DNA of 27,789 nucleotides from Chryseobacterium sp. UBA6632 (GCA_002455915.1 DKLU01000135.1:1-27789), one strand, 5' to 3'. Positions 8,035 through 16,696 are shown, counted from the first letter of the stretch. Numbers and translations: made by a program. The notes: generated by a model not told the origin, from the letters alone.

Positions 8035-8064
8035 ATGAAGCCTTCAAAATTTTGAAGGCTTCAT
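8035..8064. terminator. Perfect 15-bp palindrome terminator after the peptide gene
   Basis: ATGAAGCCTTCAAAA (8035-8049) is followed directly by its exact reverse complement (8050-8064). Runs of A (8027-8033) precede it and TTATTT follows, so it can stop transcription from both the peptide gene (+) and the AI-2E gene (-). Confidence 0.85.
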
Positions 8065-8084
8065 TTATTTATAGAATTTTAAAA

Positions 8085-8118
8085 TTGCTCATTACCAATT
8101 ACTTATTGCTAATGATTA
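8085..8118. repeat. Short-unit AT-rich spacer repeat
   Basis: The stretch can be read as phased 7-mers: ATTGCTC, ATTACCA, ATTACTT, ATTGCTA, ATGATTA. It runs up to and into the stop codon of the AI-2E gene. The degenerate short-unit character is like that of the spacers at 7172-7242 and 16697-16750. Confidence 0.35.
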
Positions 8119-9228
8119 ATCCATTTCTTCCAACGTAATATTCTTTGAAATTTTATATTTCTTTTTCTTTTTATCCGGTTTTTGTTCCTCACCGAGAAGC
8201 CTTCCCCAAGGTTGCAATCCATCGACTCTTTCAAAAATAATTTTCAGAATCGCAATCGCCGGAATACATAAAAACATTCCTGCAATTCCCCAAAGATGTT
8301 CGCCCAAAAGAATTCCTAAAAATGAAAATAAGGCGTTGATTTTCACTTTAGAACCAACGACAAACGGAAGAACGATATTTCCATCAATGATATGAACGGC
8401 GATATATCCGAGCACAACATAAAAACATGTAACTGGAGTTCCGGTAGCAAAAGCAATGAAGCATGAAATCACCAACGAAATACAGATTCCGAGATAAGGA
8501 ATTACATTTAATAAACCTGTTAAAACAGCCAAAAGAACAGCATATTTTACACCCAAAACGGTTAAAACAATGGATGTTAAAATAGAAACGATAAAAACCT
8601 GAAGGCAAAGCCCAATAATGTATTTTTTCGTCATTACACGAACTTCATTCACCACTTCCTGAACGCTTGCTTTATGCTTTTCATTAAAAACAGTGACGAT
8701 GAAATTATTTAAAACTCTTCTGTAATTCAAGATGAAAATAAAGAAAAGAATAAAAAACAGAATAAACCCGAATCCTGTTGAAAATATTCCGAAAGTGAAT
8801 CCTAAAATTACGCCCGAAGACGAAAGTAATTTGTTCAGTCCTTGATTGATGTAATCCAGCTGATCATCAATTTTTACATTAAAAGTTTTTGAAATCCAAT
8901 GCTGAAGATTTTCAAAAACCGTGGTAAATTGTGTTCTTAGATGCGGAATATCTTTACTGAAATCTGAAAGTTGAGATCCGAAGAAATAAATGAGTCCTGC
9001 TAAAATCACCAACATTACCAATACCGAAGTCATGGTAGAAATAGACCTGGGAAACTTTAATTTTTTTTCTAATAAAGTGGCAAATGGCAGAAAAAGCATC
9101 GCCATTAAAAATGCTAAAAAGAAAGGTGCTAAAATACTTTGTCCTAATGCCAAAAGATAACCAAGACCAATAATGGAAATGATGACTAAGGTCAGTTTAA
9201 CAAGAAAAGGAAGTCGAATAAAATTCAT
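8116..9228 (-). CDS. AI-2E family (PerM/UPF0118) transporter
   Basis: A 370-residue inner-membrane protein of the AI-2E transporter superfamily. It has the family plan of N-terminal helices (about 10-50 and 62-84), a soluble middle segment (about 85-145) and a C-terminal helical bundle. Characteristic stretches are LGQSILAPFFLAFLMAMLFLP, NVIPYLGICISLVISCFIAF, HIIDGNIVLPFVVGSKVKINALFSFLGILLG and GIAGMFLCIPAIAILKIIFERV. It ends in a Lys-rich cytosolic tail. Members include exporters of autoinducer-2 and Na+/H+ antiporters, so the substrate cannot be told. It follows lon on the same strand but is separated by a terminator hairpin and 234 bases, so it is probably a separate unit. Confidence 0.88.
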   Translation of the reverse strand: MNFIRLPFLVKLTLVIISIIGLGYLLALGQSILAPFFLAFLMAMLFLPFATLLEKKLKFPRSISTMTSVLVMLVILAGLIYFFGSQLSDFSKDIPHLRTQFTTVFENLQHWISKTFNVKIDDQLDYINQGLNKLLSSSGVILGFTFGIFSTGFGFILFFILFFIFILNYRRVLNNFIVTVFNEKHKASVQEVVNEVRVMTKKYIIGLCLQVFIVSILTSIVLTVLGVKYAVLLAVLTGLLNVIPYLGICISLVISCFIAFATGTPVTCFYVVLGYIAVHIIDGNIVLPFVVGSKVKINALFSFLGILLGEHLWGIAGMFLCIPAIAILKIIFERVDGLQPWGRLLGEEQKPDKKKKKYKISKNITLEEMD

Positions 9229-9338
9229 AATTTCAAAATCTGCTGTATAAAAATAAGAAAAACCCTCCGAATTGAAGAGCTTTTTTATGGTGAACCTAAA
9301 TTCTTTTCGATTTAAAGCAAAATCTATTCCGTCAAAAA

Positions 9339-9382
9339 TTAAATAAGATGAATTTTTTATAAAGAACGAGTATCTTATTTAA
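9339..9382. repeat. Perfect 11-bp inverted repeat in the lon-AI-2E gap
   Basis: TTAAATAAGAT (9339-9349) and ATCTTATTTAA (9372-9382) are perfect inverted copies separated by 22 bases. The rest of the 9229-9462 gap holds the lon terminator and a damaged terminator-like hairpin (about 9260-9288, A-run/CTC/GAG/T-run). The inverted repeat could be an operator or a hairpin in the 5' region of the AI-2E gene; no role is evident. Confidence 0.4.
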
Positions 9383-9399
9383 AGTGAATGTATTAAAAG

Positions 9400-9435
9400 A
9401 GAAACACGTCTTGAAAAAATTCAAAACGTGTTTCT
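9400..9435 (-). terminator. lon terminator hairpin
   Basis: The arms AGAAACACGTCTTGAA (9400-9415) and TTCAAAACGTGTTTCT (9420-9435) pair with one mismatch around a 4-base loop. Read on the minus strand, the hairpin lies 28 bases past the lon stop and is followed by CTTTTAATA, a moderate T tract. Confidence 0.75.
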
Positions 9436-9462
9436 TATTGAGAATGTTAATATGTTTACTAA

Positions 9463-11868
9463 TTACTTTTCAATGGCTATTTCGATAACTTCTTCCATGC
9501 GGTTTACATAGTGAACGGTAAGGTTTTTCAGGTAATCTTTTTTAATTTCTTCCACATCTTTTCTGTTGGCTTCACAAAGAATTACCTCTTTAATTCCGGC
9601 TCTTGTTGCAGCCAGCAATTTTTCTTTAATTCCGCCTACAGGAAGTACTTTTCCTCTTAGCGTAATTTCTCCGGTCATAGCTAAATGTGCCTTCACTTTT
9701 TTATTTTTAAATGAAGAAACCATTGAGGTTAGCATCGCGATACCCGCCGAAGGTCCATCTTTTGGAGTCGCTCCTTCAGGAACGTGAACGTGGATGTTTT
9801 TTTTCTCGATATCATCCTGAGAAATTCCCAATTCATCGTGTTTAGCTTTAATATATTCTAAAGCAATGGTTGCAGATTCCTTCATTACCGTTCCCAAGTT
9901 GCCCGTCATTGTTAAGGCGCCTTTTCCATTGCTTAAAATGCTTTCAATGAATAAGATATCGCCGCCAACGCTTGTCCAGGCAAGACCAGTCACAACTCCT
10001 GGAAATCCAGTGATTTCCGATAAGCTTTTTGGTCTTGGAACTCCTAAGATTTCATCTACTTTTTCAAGAGAAATTTTCGGATCATATTCTTTCACCAAAG
10101 CGGTTTGTAAAGCTACCCAACGGGCGATTGATGCAATTCTTTTTTCCAATGTTCTTACGCCGCTTTCCGAAGTGTGAGCTTCGATAATATGTTTTAACTC
10201 AGGGTTTCCTAGTTTGAAAGATTTCGCATCTAAACCGTTTTCTTCCTGTTGTTTTTTAATTAAATGTCTCTTCGCAATCTCGATTTTTTCCTCCAAAGTA
10301 TATCCGGCGATCTGAATAATTTCAGTTCTGTCCAACAATGGAGTCTGAATGGTTGATAATGAATTAGCTGTTGCGATAAACATCACTTTAGACAAATCAT
10401 AACCCATTTCTAAGAAATTATCGTAGAAAGATTTGTTTTGCTCAGGATCAAGAACTTCTAAAAGTGCTGAACTTGGATCACCGTGCAATCCCTGTGCGAT
10501 TTTATCCATTTCATCCAAAACAATCACAGGATTTGAAGTTCCCGATTTTTTGATGGATTGAAGGATTCTTCCCGCCATCGCTCCAATGTAGGTTTTTCTA
10601 TGTCCGCGAATTTCACTTTCGTCGTGAAGTCCACCCAAAGAAAGACGCACATATTTTCTTCCCAAGGCATCTGCAATTGATTTTCCTAATGAAGTTTTAC
10701 CAACTCCTGGAGGCCCAACAAGCAATAGAATAGGGGATTTCATGTTGTTTTTTAATTTTAAAACAGCCATGTGCTCCAGAATTCTCTTTTTGATGTCTTC
10801 TAAGCCGAAGTGTGCTTTGTCTAAAACTTTCTCTGCTTTGGCAATATCAAAAATATCTTTTGTGTAGGTTTCCCAAGGAAGATCTGTGAAGAAATCCAGA
10901 TAATTTCTCTGAACATTATAATCTGGTGAGTTTGGATTCTGACGCTGTAATCTGTTGATTTCCTTTTGGAAATGTTCTTCAACTTCAGTGCTCCATGTTC
11001 TCTTTCTTGCTTTTGCAATCAGATCTTCGATATCACTTTCAGCGCCACCACCCAATTCTTCCTGGATGGTTCTCATTTGCTGATTCAGAAAATATTCTCG
11101 CTGTTGTTTATCAAGATCTTTTGAAGTTTTCTGATGAATCTGATTTCTCAATTCCAACTTTCTGAAATCTTCATGCATCATTTCATAGCACTTATTTGCT
11201 CTTTCGATCAAGCTTTTTTCTTCAAGCAATTTTTGTTTTTCACCTGAAGGGAAATTAGCATTTGTGCAGATGAAATTTAAAAGATCATCATTATTGTTGA
11301 TGTTTTTAATCGCAAAATTGGCTGCATTCGGAATATTCGGATCAAGCTCAATGATTTTTAAAGCTAAATCTTTAATATTTTCCAACAAAGCCTCGTATTC
11401 TTCCTTATTTTTTGCTTTTCCGTCTTTTAATTTCGTGATTTCAGCCTTAAAATACGGTTGAGTTTCAACAAATTTTTTAACCTTAAATCTGTGAAAACCT
11501 TTTGTAATAGCTGTAATATTTCCTTCAGGAAGTTTTATAATTTTAATAATTTTCGCCAACGTTCCGATCTGATACAAATCTTTTTCGGTAGGTTGTTCCA
11601 AATCTGAATTTTTCTGGCTTATAATTCCGATGAAATCTCCGTTTTTCTGAGCTTCCTCAAGAAGTTGAATAGATGTTTTTCTCCCTGCTGTAATAGGAAT
11701 TACAACATTTGGGAACATTACCATATTTCTTACAGGAAGGATCGGGAATATCTTTTGTTCGGAATTTTGTTCTGTTTCCGATAAGTCAGAAAGGTTGATT
11801 TCTTCCGCTACAATATCAAATCCATCGCTAATCATTTCCTCTAAACTAATATCTTCAAATTCTATCAT
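9463..11868 (-). CDS. lon: ATP-dependent Lon protease (endopeptidase La)
   Basis: Lon degrades misfolded and selected regulatory proteins in the cytosol. The 801 residues contain a LAN substrate-recognition domain starting at FPILPVRNMVMFPNVVIP (about 40-240), a helical segment with QREYFLNQQMRTIQEELG, an AAA+ module with Walker A GPPGVGKTS (G385-S393; K391 binds ATP) and Walker B VIVLDEMDK, and a C-terminal S16 protease domain. The catalytic dyad is S707 in KDGPSAGIAML and K750 in GGIKEKLLAA. All key residues are present and the length is normal. The upstream gap of 258 bases contains two palindromes (11879-11893 and 11964-11988) that may control it. It is probably transcribed alone, since a terminator follows. 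Confidence 0.98.
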   Translation of the reverse strand: MIEFEDISLEEMISDGFDIVAEEINLSDLSETEQNSEQKIFPILPVRNMVMFPNVVIPITAGRKTSIQLLEEAQKNGDFIGIISQKNSDLEQPTEKDLYQIGTLAKIIKIIKLPEGNITAITKGFHRFKVKKFVETQPYFKAEITKLKDGKAKNKEEYEALLENIKDLALKIIELDPNIPNAANFAIKNINNNDDLLNFICTNANFPSGEKQKLLEEKSLIERANKCYEMMHEDFRKLELRNQIHQKTSKDLDKQQREYFLNQQMRTIQEELGGGAESDIEDLIAKARKRTWSTEVEEHFQKEINRLQRQNPNSPDYNVQRNYLDFFTDLPWETYTKDIFDIAKAEKVLDKAHFGLEDIKKRILEHMAVLKLKNNMKSPILLLVGPPGVGKTSLGKSIADALGRKYVRLSLGGLHDESEIRGHRKTYIGAMAGRILQSIKKSGTSNPVIVLDEMDKIAQGLHGDPSSALLEVLDPEQNKSFYDNFLEMGYDLSKVMFIATANSLSTIQTPLLDRTEIIQIAGYTLEEKIEIAKRHLIKKQQEENGLDAKSFKLGNPELKHIIEAHTSESGVRTLEKRIASIARWVALQTALVKEYDPKISLEKVDEILGVPRPKSLSEITGFPGVVTGLAWTSVGGDILFIESILSNGKGALTMTGNLGTVMKESATIALEYIKAKHDELGISQDDIEKKNIHVHVPEGATPKDGPSAGIAMLTSMVSSFKNKKVKAHLAMTGEITLRGKVLPVGGIKEKLLAATRAGIKEVILCEANRKDVEEIKKDYLKNLTVHYVNRMEEVIEIAIEK

Positions 11869-11878
11869 AGTTAATCGA

Positions 11879-11893
11879 ATGACAAATTGTCAT
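11879..11893. promoter_or_regulatory. 15-base palindrome in the lon 5' region
   Basis: ATGACAA-A-TTGTCAT is a perfect inverted repeat centred at 11886, starting 11 bases upstream of the lon start codon. It would lie in the mRNA leader or act as a DNA operator. No regulator is identified from sequence. Confidence 0.35.
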
Positions 11894-11963
11894 TATCGTT
11901 TTAATTCATTAAATTGAAATCTCACAAAATGTGCTGAAAATGGATCACATATCATGATATACT

Positions 11964-11988
11964 AAATGGCACAATACTTATGCCATTT
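11964..11988 (-). promoter_or_regulatory. Palindrome with a sigma-54-like -24/-12 motif upstream of lon
   Basis: AAATGGCA (11964-11971) is inverted as TGCCATTT (11981-11988). On the minus strand it reads TGGCATAAGTATTGTG, which resembles the sigma-54 consensus TGGCAC-n5-TTGC with GG and GT 10 bases apart (GC expected). It is about 100 bases upstream of lon. Either a sigma-54-like promoter or a dyad operator is possible; the match is imperfect. Confidence 0.3.
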
Positions 11989-12089
11989 GTTTTTCGCTAA
12001 AAAATATGGTCAAAATTTCCTTTTTTCTATTATTTAAATTTTAAAAATTAAAAAAAGGTCTGAGATTTCTGTAATTTCTTAAAAATGTG

Positions 12090-12097
12090 TATTTTCG
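12090..12097 (+). promoter_or_regulatory. Candidate -7 element for the foldase gene
   Basis: TATTTTCG, one base from TAnnTTTG and followed by CA as is common in Flavobacteriia, lies 29 bases before the ATG at 12127. No clear TTG box is seen at the right spacing. Confidence 0.4.
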
Positions 12098-12126
12098 CAA
12101 ACTGATAAAAAACTATAATTTATATA

Positions 12127-14267
12127 ATGGCAATTTTAGGACAAATTAGGAGTAAGCCTTGGCTGTTAATGGGAGTAATTGCACTGGCGCTTTTAGCGTT
12201 CTTGGTAAACCCAGATAGCATTGATAAGGTTTTTGGTAAAAATCCTGATGTTTTAGGAAAAGTAAACGGTGAGAAAATTACCCGTGAGGAGTTTAATGAC
12301 CAACTTTTCGTATTACAGCAACAAGCTGAGCAGCAAGGTCAACCAAAGGCTGGTCTTGAGGAGCAGGCTTGGCAGTTATTGGTTCAATCTAAACTTATCA
12401 AGCAGCAGTTTGAGAAAATGGGCTTCGAAATGACGGATGATTATTTCTGGAATCAAATTCAGTATGATCAAATGTTTGCTCAGCAACAGCAGTTCTTTGA
12501 TGAGAAAGGAAACTTTAAAACTCAGGAGCTTAAAAAACAAATTGAAGATTTACAAAAGGCTAGTCCGGAAGGCTATAATCAATGGATTAAAACTAAAAAA
12601 TCTATTGAGTACAGACTAATGGCCAGACAGGTTTTTGCAAATATTTCTACAGGAATTACCACTGGGAAGAAAGAAGCAGAAGAATTAATGAAAGAAAGAG
12701 ATCAGTTAGCTGATATCGATTTCGTTAAAATTGATTATACTGCTTACCTTCAAAAAAATAATATCAAAGTTACTACTGAAGATTTAGCAGCATACATTAA
12801 GGAGCATCCTGTAATGTTCAAAGCTGAACCTAGCAGAAACTTAGGAATTGTATTTTTCCCGTCTCAGCCAAGTGCAGCTGATGATGCCGCAGCTCAGAAA
12901 GAGATTACAAAACTATTCTCTGGAAGCGATGCAAGTGGAGCGGAAAACTTCCAAAATACTAAAAACGACTCCATGTTCGTAATGGCTAATTCTGACATGC
13001 CTTTCAATGCTCAGTATGTGAAGCCAAACCAATTGCCACAATCTATTCAGGGACAAATTACTTCTGCTGCTATCGGACAGACTTTTGGCCCTTATAAAGA
13101 GCAAAACTTCTATGTAGTGTCTAAACTTTTAGATAAAAAGACTTCAGATTCTACATTGTCAAGACATATTCTTATTGCTTTCAAAGGAAGCCCTGCGGGA
13201 GAAGGTGTTACAAGATCTAAAGAAGAGGCTAAGAAATTGGCAGATTCTATTGGCGCGATTGTAAAAGCGACTCCGGCTAAATTTACAGAATTCCTTAAGC
13301 TTTCTAACGACCCAAGTTCTGCTGCACAAGGTGGTAGCCTTGGTTGGACGACTCCTGAAACTCCTTTCGTTCCTGAATTTTTACATTATTTAGCGAACAA
13401 CCCTAAAGGTGCTACAGGTGTGGTTGAAACTCAGTTTGGATATCATATCATCAATATTGAAGACAAAAAACCAGGTTCAATGGCTTATAAAGTAGCTAAC
13501 TTGGTGAAAGCTATAAAACCTTCTGATGCTACAGAAGCGGCTACAGATAAAAATGCAAGAAGATTTATTCAGCAGGTACAAGGGAAATCTTTTAACGATT
13601 TCGTGAATATTGCTAAAAAAGGAAACTATCAGTTCTCAAATCCTAAACAAGCGAAGAGATTCGACGGTCAGCTTCAAGGTTTAGGTACAGATAAAGATGC
13701 TGAGATCTTAGCTTGGGCTTTCGATAAGAAAAGATCTAAAGGAGATACAGAATTCTTTACAGTAGAAGGAACAGGAGATAAAATTGTTGTTTATCTTAAC
13801 GGTAAGCAGGAAAAAGGTCTTGCAGATCCGGAATCTGTAAGAGATCAAATTGAAACAGTTGTTAAAAATAAACTGGCTGCAAAACAAATTTCTGAGAAAA
13901 TTGGTAAAGCAGGTAATTTAGATCAGATTGCTAAGCAATTTGCTACAGCAAAACAAGCTGCTCAGGTGAATTTATTAAACCCTTCAGTAGCGGGAGCTAT
14001 GGAGCCTAAAGTTGCCGGTGCTGCATTTGGTGTTGCAAAAGTAAGGTTTCCAATCCAATCGAAGGAGGAACAGGGGTGTATGTTTTAGTGAAGAAAAACG
14101 AAACGACAAACAAGCAACCTGGAGATCTTAAACGGTTTACAGAATCTGTTACTCAGAGAAATGCAGGAATGTTCGGGCAGGCTTGGTTAAAGAGCTTACA
14201 AGACAATGCAGATATCGATGATTACAGAATTGAAATCTGGAATAAACTAGGTTCTCAGCAACAATAA
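12127..14267 (+). pseudogene. SurA/PpiD-like peptidyl-prolyl isomerase, frameshifted near its 3' end
   Basis: A periplasmic, membrane-anchored foldase. The N-terminus has a short cytosolic part and one transmembrane helix (about 14-29), then a SurA_N-type segment starting VLGKVNGEKITREEFN and a Gln-rich helical region. A parvulin PPIase domain follows at about 344-455 (LSRHILIAF, AAQGGSLGWTTPETPFVPEF, ETQFGYHIINIEDKK). In-frame reading from 12127 ends at 14088 with an unlikely tail (VRFPIQSKEEQGCMF). The other frame continues naturally from AAG at 14043 (KVSNPIEGGTGVYVLVKK) to the TAA at 14267. Two bases (GT, 14041-14042) stand where a codon, probably GGT, is expected, so one base is missing. 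Restored, the protein is 713 residues. The PPIase domain is unaffected. It may be a sequencing error, a real mutation or, less likely, -1 slippage on A-AAA-G. Confidence 0.88.
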
Positions 14268-14290
14268 GAAATTAATTTTCATCTATATTG

Positions 14291-14320
14291 AAAAGCGGCA
14301 AAGTTTTTGCCGCTTTTTTT
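14291..14320 (+). terminator. Intrinsic terminator after the foldase gene
   Basis: AAAAGCGGCAAA (14291-14302) pairs with TTTGCCGCTTTT (14306-14317) around a 3-base loop, followed by more T to 14320. It is GC-rich in the middle with a clean T tract, 23 bases after the frame-restored stop at 14267. Confidence 0.9.
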
Positions 14321-14366
14321 GTATTTAACGCAGAGCAATAAAGAAAAACATTAATTTAAAATGTAC

Positions 14367-14374
14367 TATATTTG
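14367..14374 (+). promoter_or_regulatory. -7 element for the mlaD operon
   Basis: TATATTTG exactly matches TAnnTTTG, 22 bases before the GTG start at 14396 and just after the previous terminator, so it probably starts the mlaD and Fe-S genes. No TTG box was seen. Confidence 0.5.
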
Positions 14375-14395
14375 CTCATTAGAAAAAATTAGCAA

Positions 14396-15346
14396 GTGAA
14401 GTTCAGTAAAGAAATAAAAGCTGGTGTAATTGCACTTCTGGCCATTGTAGGTTTCGTCGTGCTTTTTCAATTTATGAAAGGCAGAAGCCTTTTTACTACC
14501 GATAATATATTTTACGCAAAATATGATAATGTTGAGGGGCTGGCGCAGTCTTCTCCCGTTTCCATCAATGGATTGAAAGTGGGGCAGGTCGACAAAATCA
14601 TTCCTCGTACTTCTAAAACGGGTCAAATCGATTTCATTGTAAAAATCACGGTTGATAACAATTTTGAATTTTCAAAAAATTCAACGGTTGAAATTTTTGA
14701 ACCTAGTTTAATGGGAGGGAAGGAAATGAGAGTCAATCTATCTTACGGAGGAGCTACAGCAAAAGATGGCGATACACTGAAAGGTGCTTTCAAGTTGGGA
14801 ACTTTGGGAAGTCTGTCTTCTCAGGTTGGTCCTGTGAAAGATCAATTGCAGAATGTTTTGTACAGAGTAGATTCTTTAATGTCTAGTGCAAACCAAGTGG
14901 TGAACGCTCAAAATAGAGAAGAAATCAGACTTTTATTATCAAATCTTAATAAAACAGTTGGTGCTTTACAAACTACAGCAGGAAGCGTAAATTCATTAGT
15001 GGGACATAACGATCCTAAACTTCAGAGAGTGTTGGATGATGCAAGTCTTACCATGCAAAGCGGTAAAACAACTTTGGATAAATACGGAAACTTAGCAGAA
15101 AGCATTGATACTAAAAAGCTGAACGCAACGATTGCGAATCTGGACGCTACTGTTGGTCAATTAAACCAGGTAATCGGTGGTATTGATAAAGGACAAGGTA
15201 GTTTAGGAAAATTAATGAAAGATGAGCAGCTGTATAATAATTTAAATTCTGCTTCTACCAACTTGAATTCATTAATTGAAGATATGAAAGCAAATCCGAA
15301 GAGATACATCAATTTCTCTGTTTTCGGAAAGAATAATAAAGACTAA
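14396..15346 (+). CDS. MlaD/MCE family lipid-transport protein
   Basis: A 316-residue protein with one N-terminal transmembrane helix (about 8-26), then an MCE domain (about 38-115; YDNVEGLAQSSPVSINGLKVGQV is the conserved core) and a long helical C-terminal region with repeated NLN/ASTNLNSL patterns. MlaD-type proteins form hexameric rings that bind phospholipid in the periplasm as part of an ABC system (MlaFEDB) keeping outer-membrane lipid asymmetry. The MlaE and MlaF partners are not in this window. The start is GTG at 14396: it gives the canonical MKFSKEIKAGV N-terminus, and the nearby ATG at 14361 is out of frame. The next gene starts 11 bases after the stop, so an operon is likely. Confidence 0.9.
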   Translation: MKFSKEIKAGVIALLAIVGFVVLFQFMKGRSLFTTDNIFYAKYDNVEGLAQSSPVSINGLKVGQVDKIIPRTSKTGQIDFIVKITVDNNFEFSKNSTVEIFEPSLMGGKEMRVNLSYGGATAKDGDTLKGAFKLGTLGSLSSQVGPVKDQLQNVLYRVDSLMSSANQVVNAQNREEIRLLLSNLNKTVGALQTTAGSVNSLVGHNDPKLQRVLDDASLTMQSGKTTLDKYGNLAESIDTKKLNATIANLDATVGQLNQVIGGIDKGQGSLGKLMKDEQLYNNLNSASTNLNSLIEDMKANPKRYINFSVFGKNNKD

Positions 15347-15357
15347 ACTAATACGCC

Positions 15358-16692
15358 ATGCAATATATCGATAATATTATTTTTCTGATTTTATTGGTTG
15401 CGGGTTTTGGGCTTTTTGCAAAAAGTCTGCAGAAGATATATAGAAACATCAGATTAGGCCGAGAAATCAATCGAAACGACCGTAAAAGGGAGCGTTGGGA
15501 AACCATGGCTCGTGTAGCAATGGGGCAAAGCAAAATGACGGCTCGCCCAATAGCTGGGGTTTTACACCTTTTCGTATACGTTGGTTTCGTCATTATTAAT
15601 ATCGAATTAATCGAAATTATAGTTGACGGAATTTTCGGAACCCACCGTTTTTTATCAACCATTTTCGGACATACATTTTATAATTTCTTCACAGCAACAT
15701 TAGAAGTATTAGCCCTTTTGGTGGTCATTGGAGTCGTTACTTTCTTCATTCGTAGAAATTTTTACGGGGTGAAAAGATTAACAATGAAAGAACTTTTGGG
15801 GTGGCCAAAAGAAGATGCCAATTGGATTTTGGTTATTGAATTTGCCCTAATGATGGCTTTCTTTAAAATGAATGCCGCCGATCACATTCTTCAGTTAAGA
15901 GGCATTCTTCCTGAACACGGAAGTTTCCCGATCAGTGAAGTGACGTTGGTTCCATTTTTAGAAATTTTCAGCTTTGATAACGGATTTTTAATGTTTGTCG
16001 AAAAAGGGGCTTGGTGGTTTCACTTTGTAGGAATTTTATTTTTCATGAATTACCTCTATTATTCAAAACATTTACATATCATTTTGGCTTTCCCAAGTAC
16101 ATGGTATGCAAATTTGGAAAAGAAAGGAAAATTCAACAATTTAGAATCGGTTACCAAAGAAATTAAATTAATGATGGATCCCAATGCAGACCCTTACGCT
16201 GCTCCGGCAGAAGGTGATGCTGCAGAAGTTCCTTCAAAATTTGGGGCTGAAGATGTATTTGATTTAAACCAAGTTCAGCTGTTAAATGCCTATTCTTGTA
16301 CGGAATGTGGGCGTTGTACTTCAGTTTGCCCAGCGAATATTACAGGTAAAAAATTATCACCAAGATTAATTCTGATGAAAACCAGAGATCGTCTGGAAGA
16401 AGTAGGTAGAAATATCGATAAAAATGGTAAGTTTGAAGACGATGGTAAAAAGCTGCTGAACGATTATATCACAAAAGAAGAACTTTGGGCTTGTACTACG
16501 TGTAATGCTTGTACAGAGGCTTGTCCGGTATTGTTAGATCCGCTTTCTATCATTTTTGAAATGAGAAGATTCTTGGTGATGGAGCAGTCTGCTGCACCGC
16601 AAGAGCTGAATCTGATGATGACAAACGTAGAAAACAATGCGGCTCCTTGGCAGTATAATCAGGCAGACCGTTTGAATTGGGCAAATGATTAA
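15358..16692 (+). CDS. Membrane (Fe-S)-binding oxidoreductase with two 4Fe-4S clusters (heterodisulfide-reductase-related)
   Basis: A 444-residue fusion. The N-terminal half has about five membrane helices resembling a NarI/HdrE-type quinone or haem-binding module (helices near 5-25, 62-85, 100-125, 155-172 and 215-240). The C-terminal half carries two 4Fe-4S motifs: C314-TEC-GRC-TSVCP and C379-TTC-NAC-TEACP. The downstream gene encodes a CCG-domain protein, the usual partner: together they resemble GlpC, LutA/LutB or HdrD-like modules that move electrons between a soluble donor and the quinone pool. The substrate is not shown by context. The first helix starts at residue 5 and no upstream in-frame start fits better. 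Spacing of 11 bases to mlaD suggests co-transcription. Confidence 0.9.
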   Translation: MQYIDNIIFLILLVAGFGLFAKSLQKIYRNIRLGREINRNDRKRERWETMARVAMGQSKMTARPIAGVLHLFVYVGFVIINIELIEIIVDGIFGTHRFLSTIFGHTFYNFFTATLEVLALLVVIGVVTFFIRRNFYGVKRLTMKELLGWPKEDANWILVIEFALMMAFFKMNAADHILQLRGILPEHGSFPISEVTLVPFLEIFSFDNGFLMFVEKGAWWFHFVGILFFMNYLYYSKHLHIILAFPSTWYANLEKKGKFNNLESVTKEIKLMMDPNADPYAAPAEGDAAEVPSKFGAEDVFDLNQVQLLNAYSCTECGRCTSVCPANITGKKLSPRLILMKTRDRLEEVGRNIDKNGKFEDDGKKLLNDYITKEELWACTTCNACTEACPVLLDPLSIIFEMRRFLVMEQSAAPQELNLMMTNVENNAAPWQYNQADRLNWAND

Positions 16693-16696
16693 TTAA

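Noticed and set aside
7826..8047. 73-codon ORF antisense to the GG-leader peptide gene
   Set aside because: It runs opposite to a peptide with a recognisable leader, promoter and terminator, and has no domain-like sequence of its own.
11964..11988. Sigma-54 promoter on the plus strand (TGGCACAATACTTATGCC)
   Set aside because: The GG and GC are 12 bases apart instead of 10, so only the minus-strand reading is kept, with low confidence.
14035..14068. Programmed -1 frameshift on A-AAA-G with a downstream GGAGG
   Set aside because: The tRNA could re-pair on AAA, but there is no full slippery heptamer, the GGAGG lies downstream rather than upstream, and foldases of this family are not known to use recoding. 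A lost base is simpler.
14366..14626. 86-codon minus-strand ORF over the mlaD start
   Set aside because: It overlaps the conserved MlaD coding region and its promoter, with no family match.
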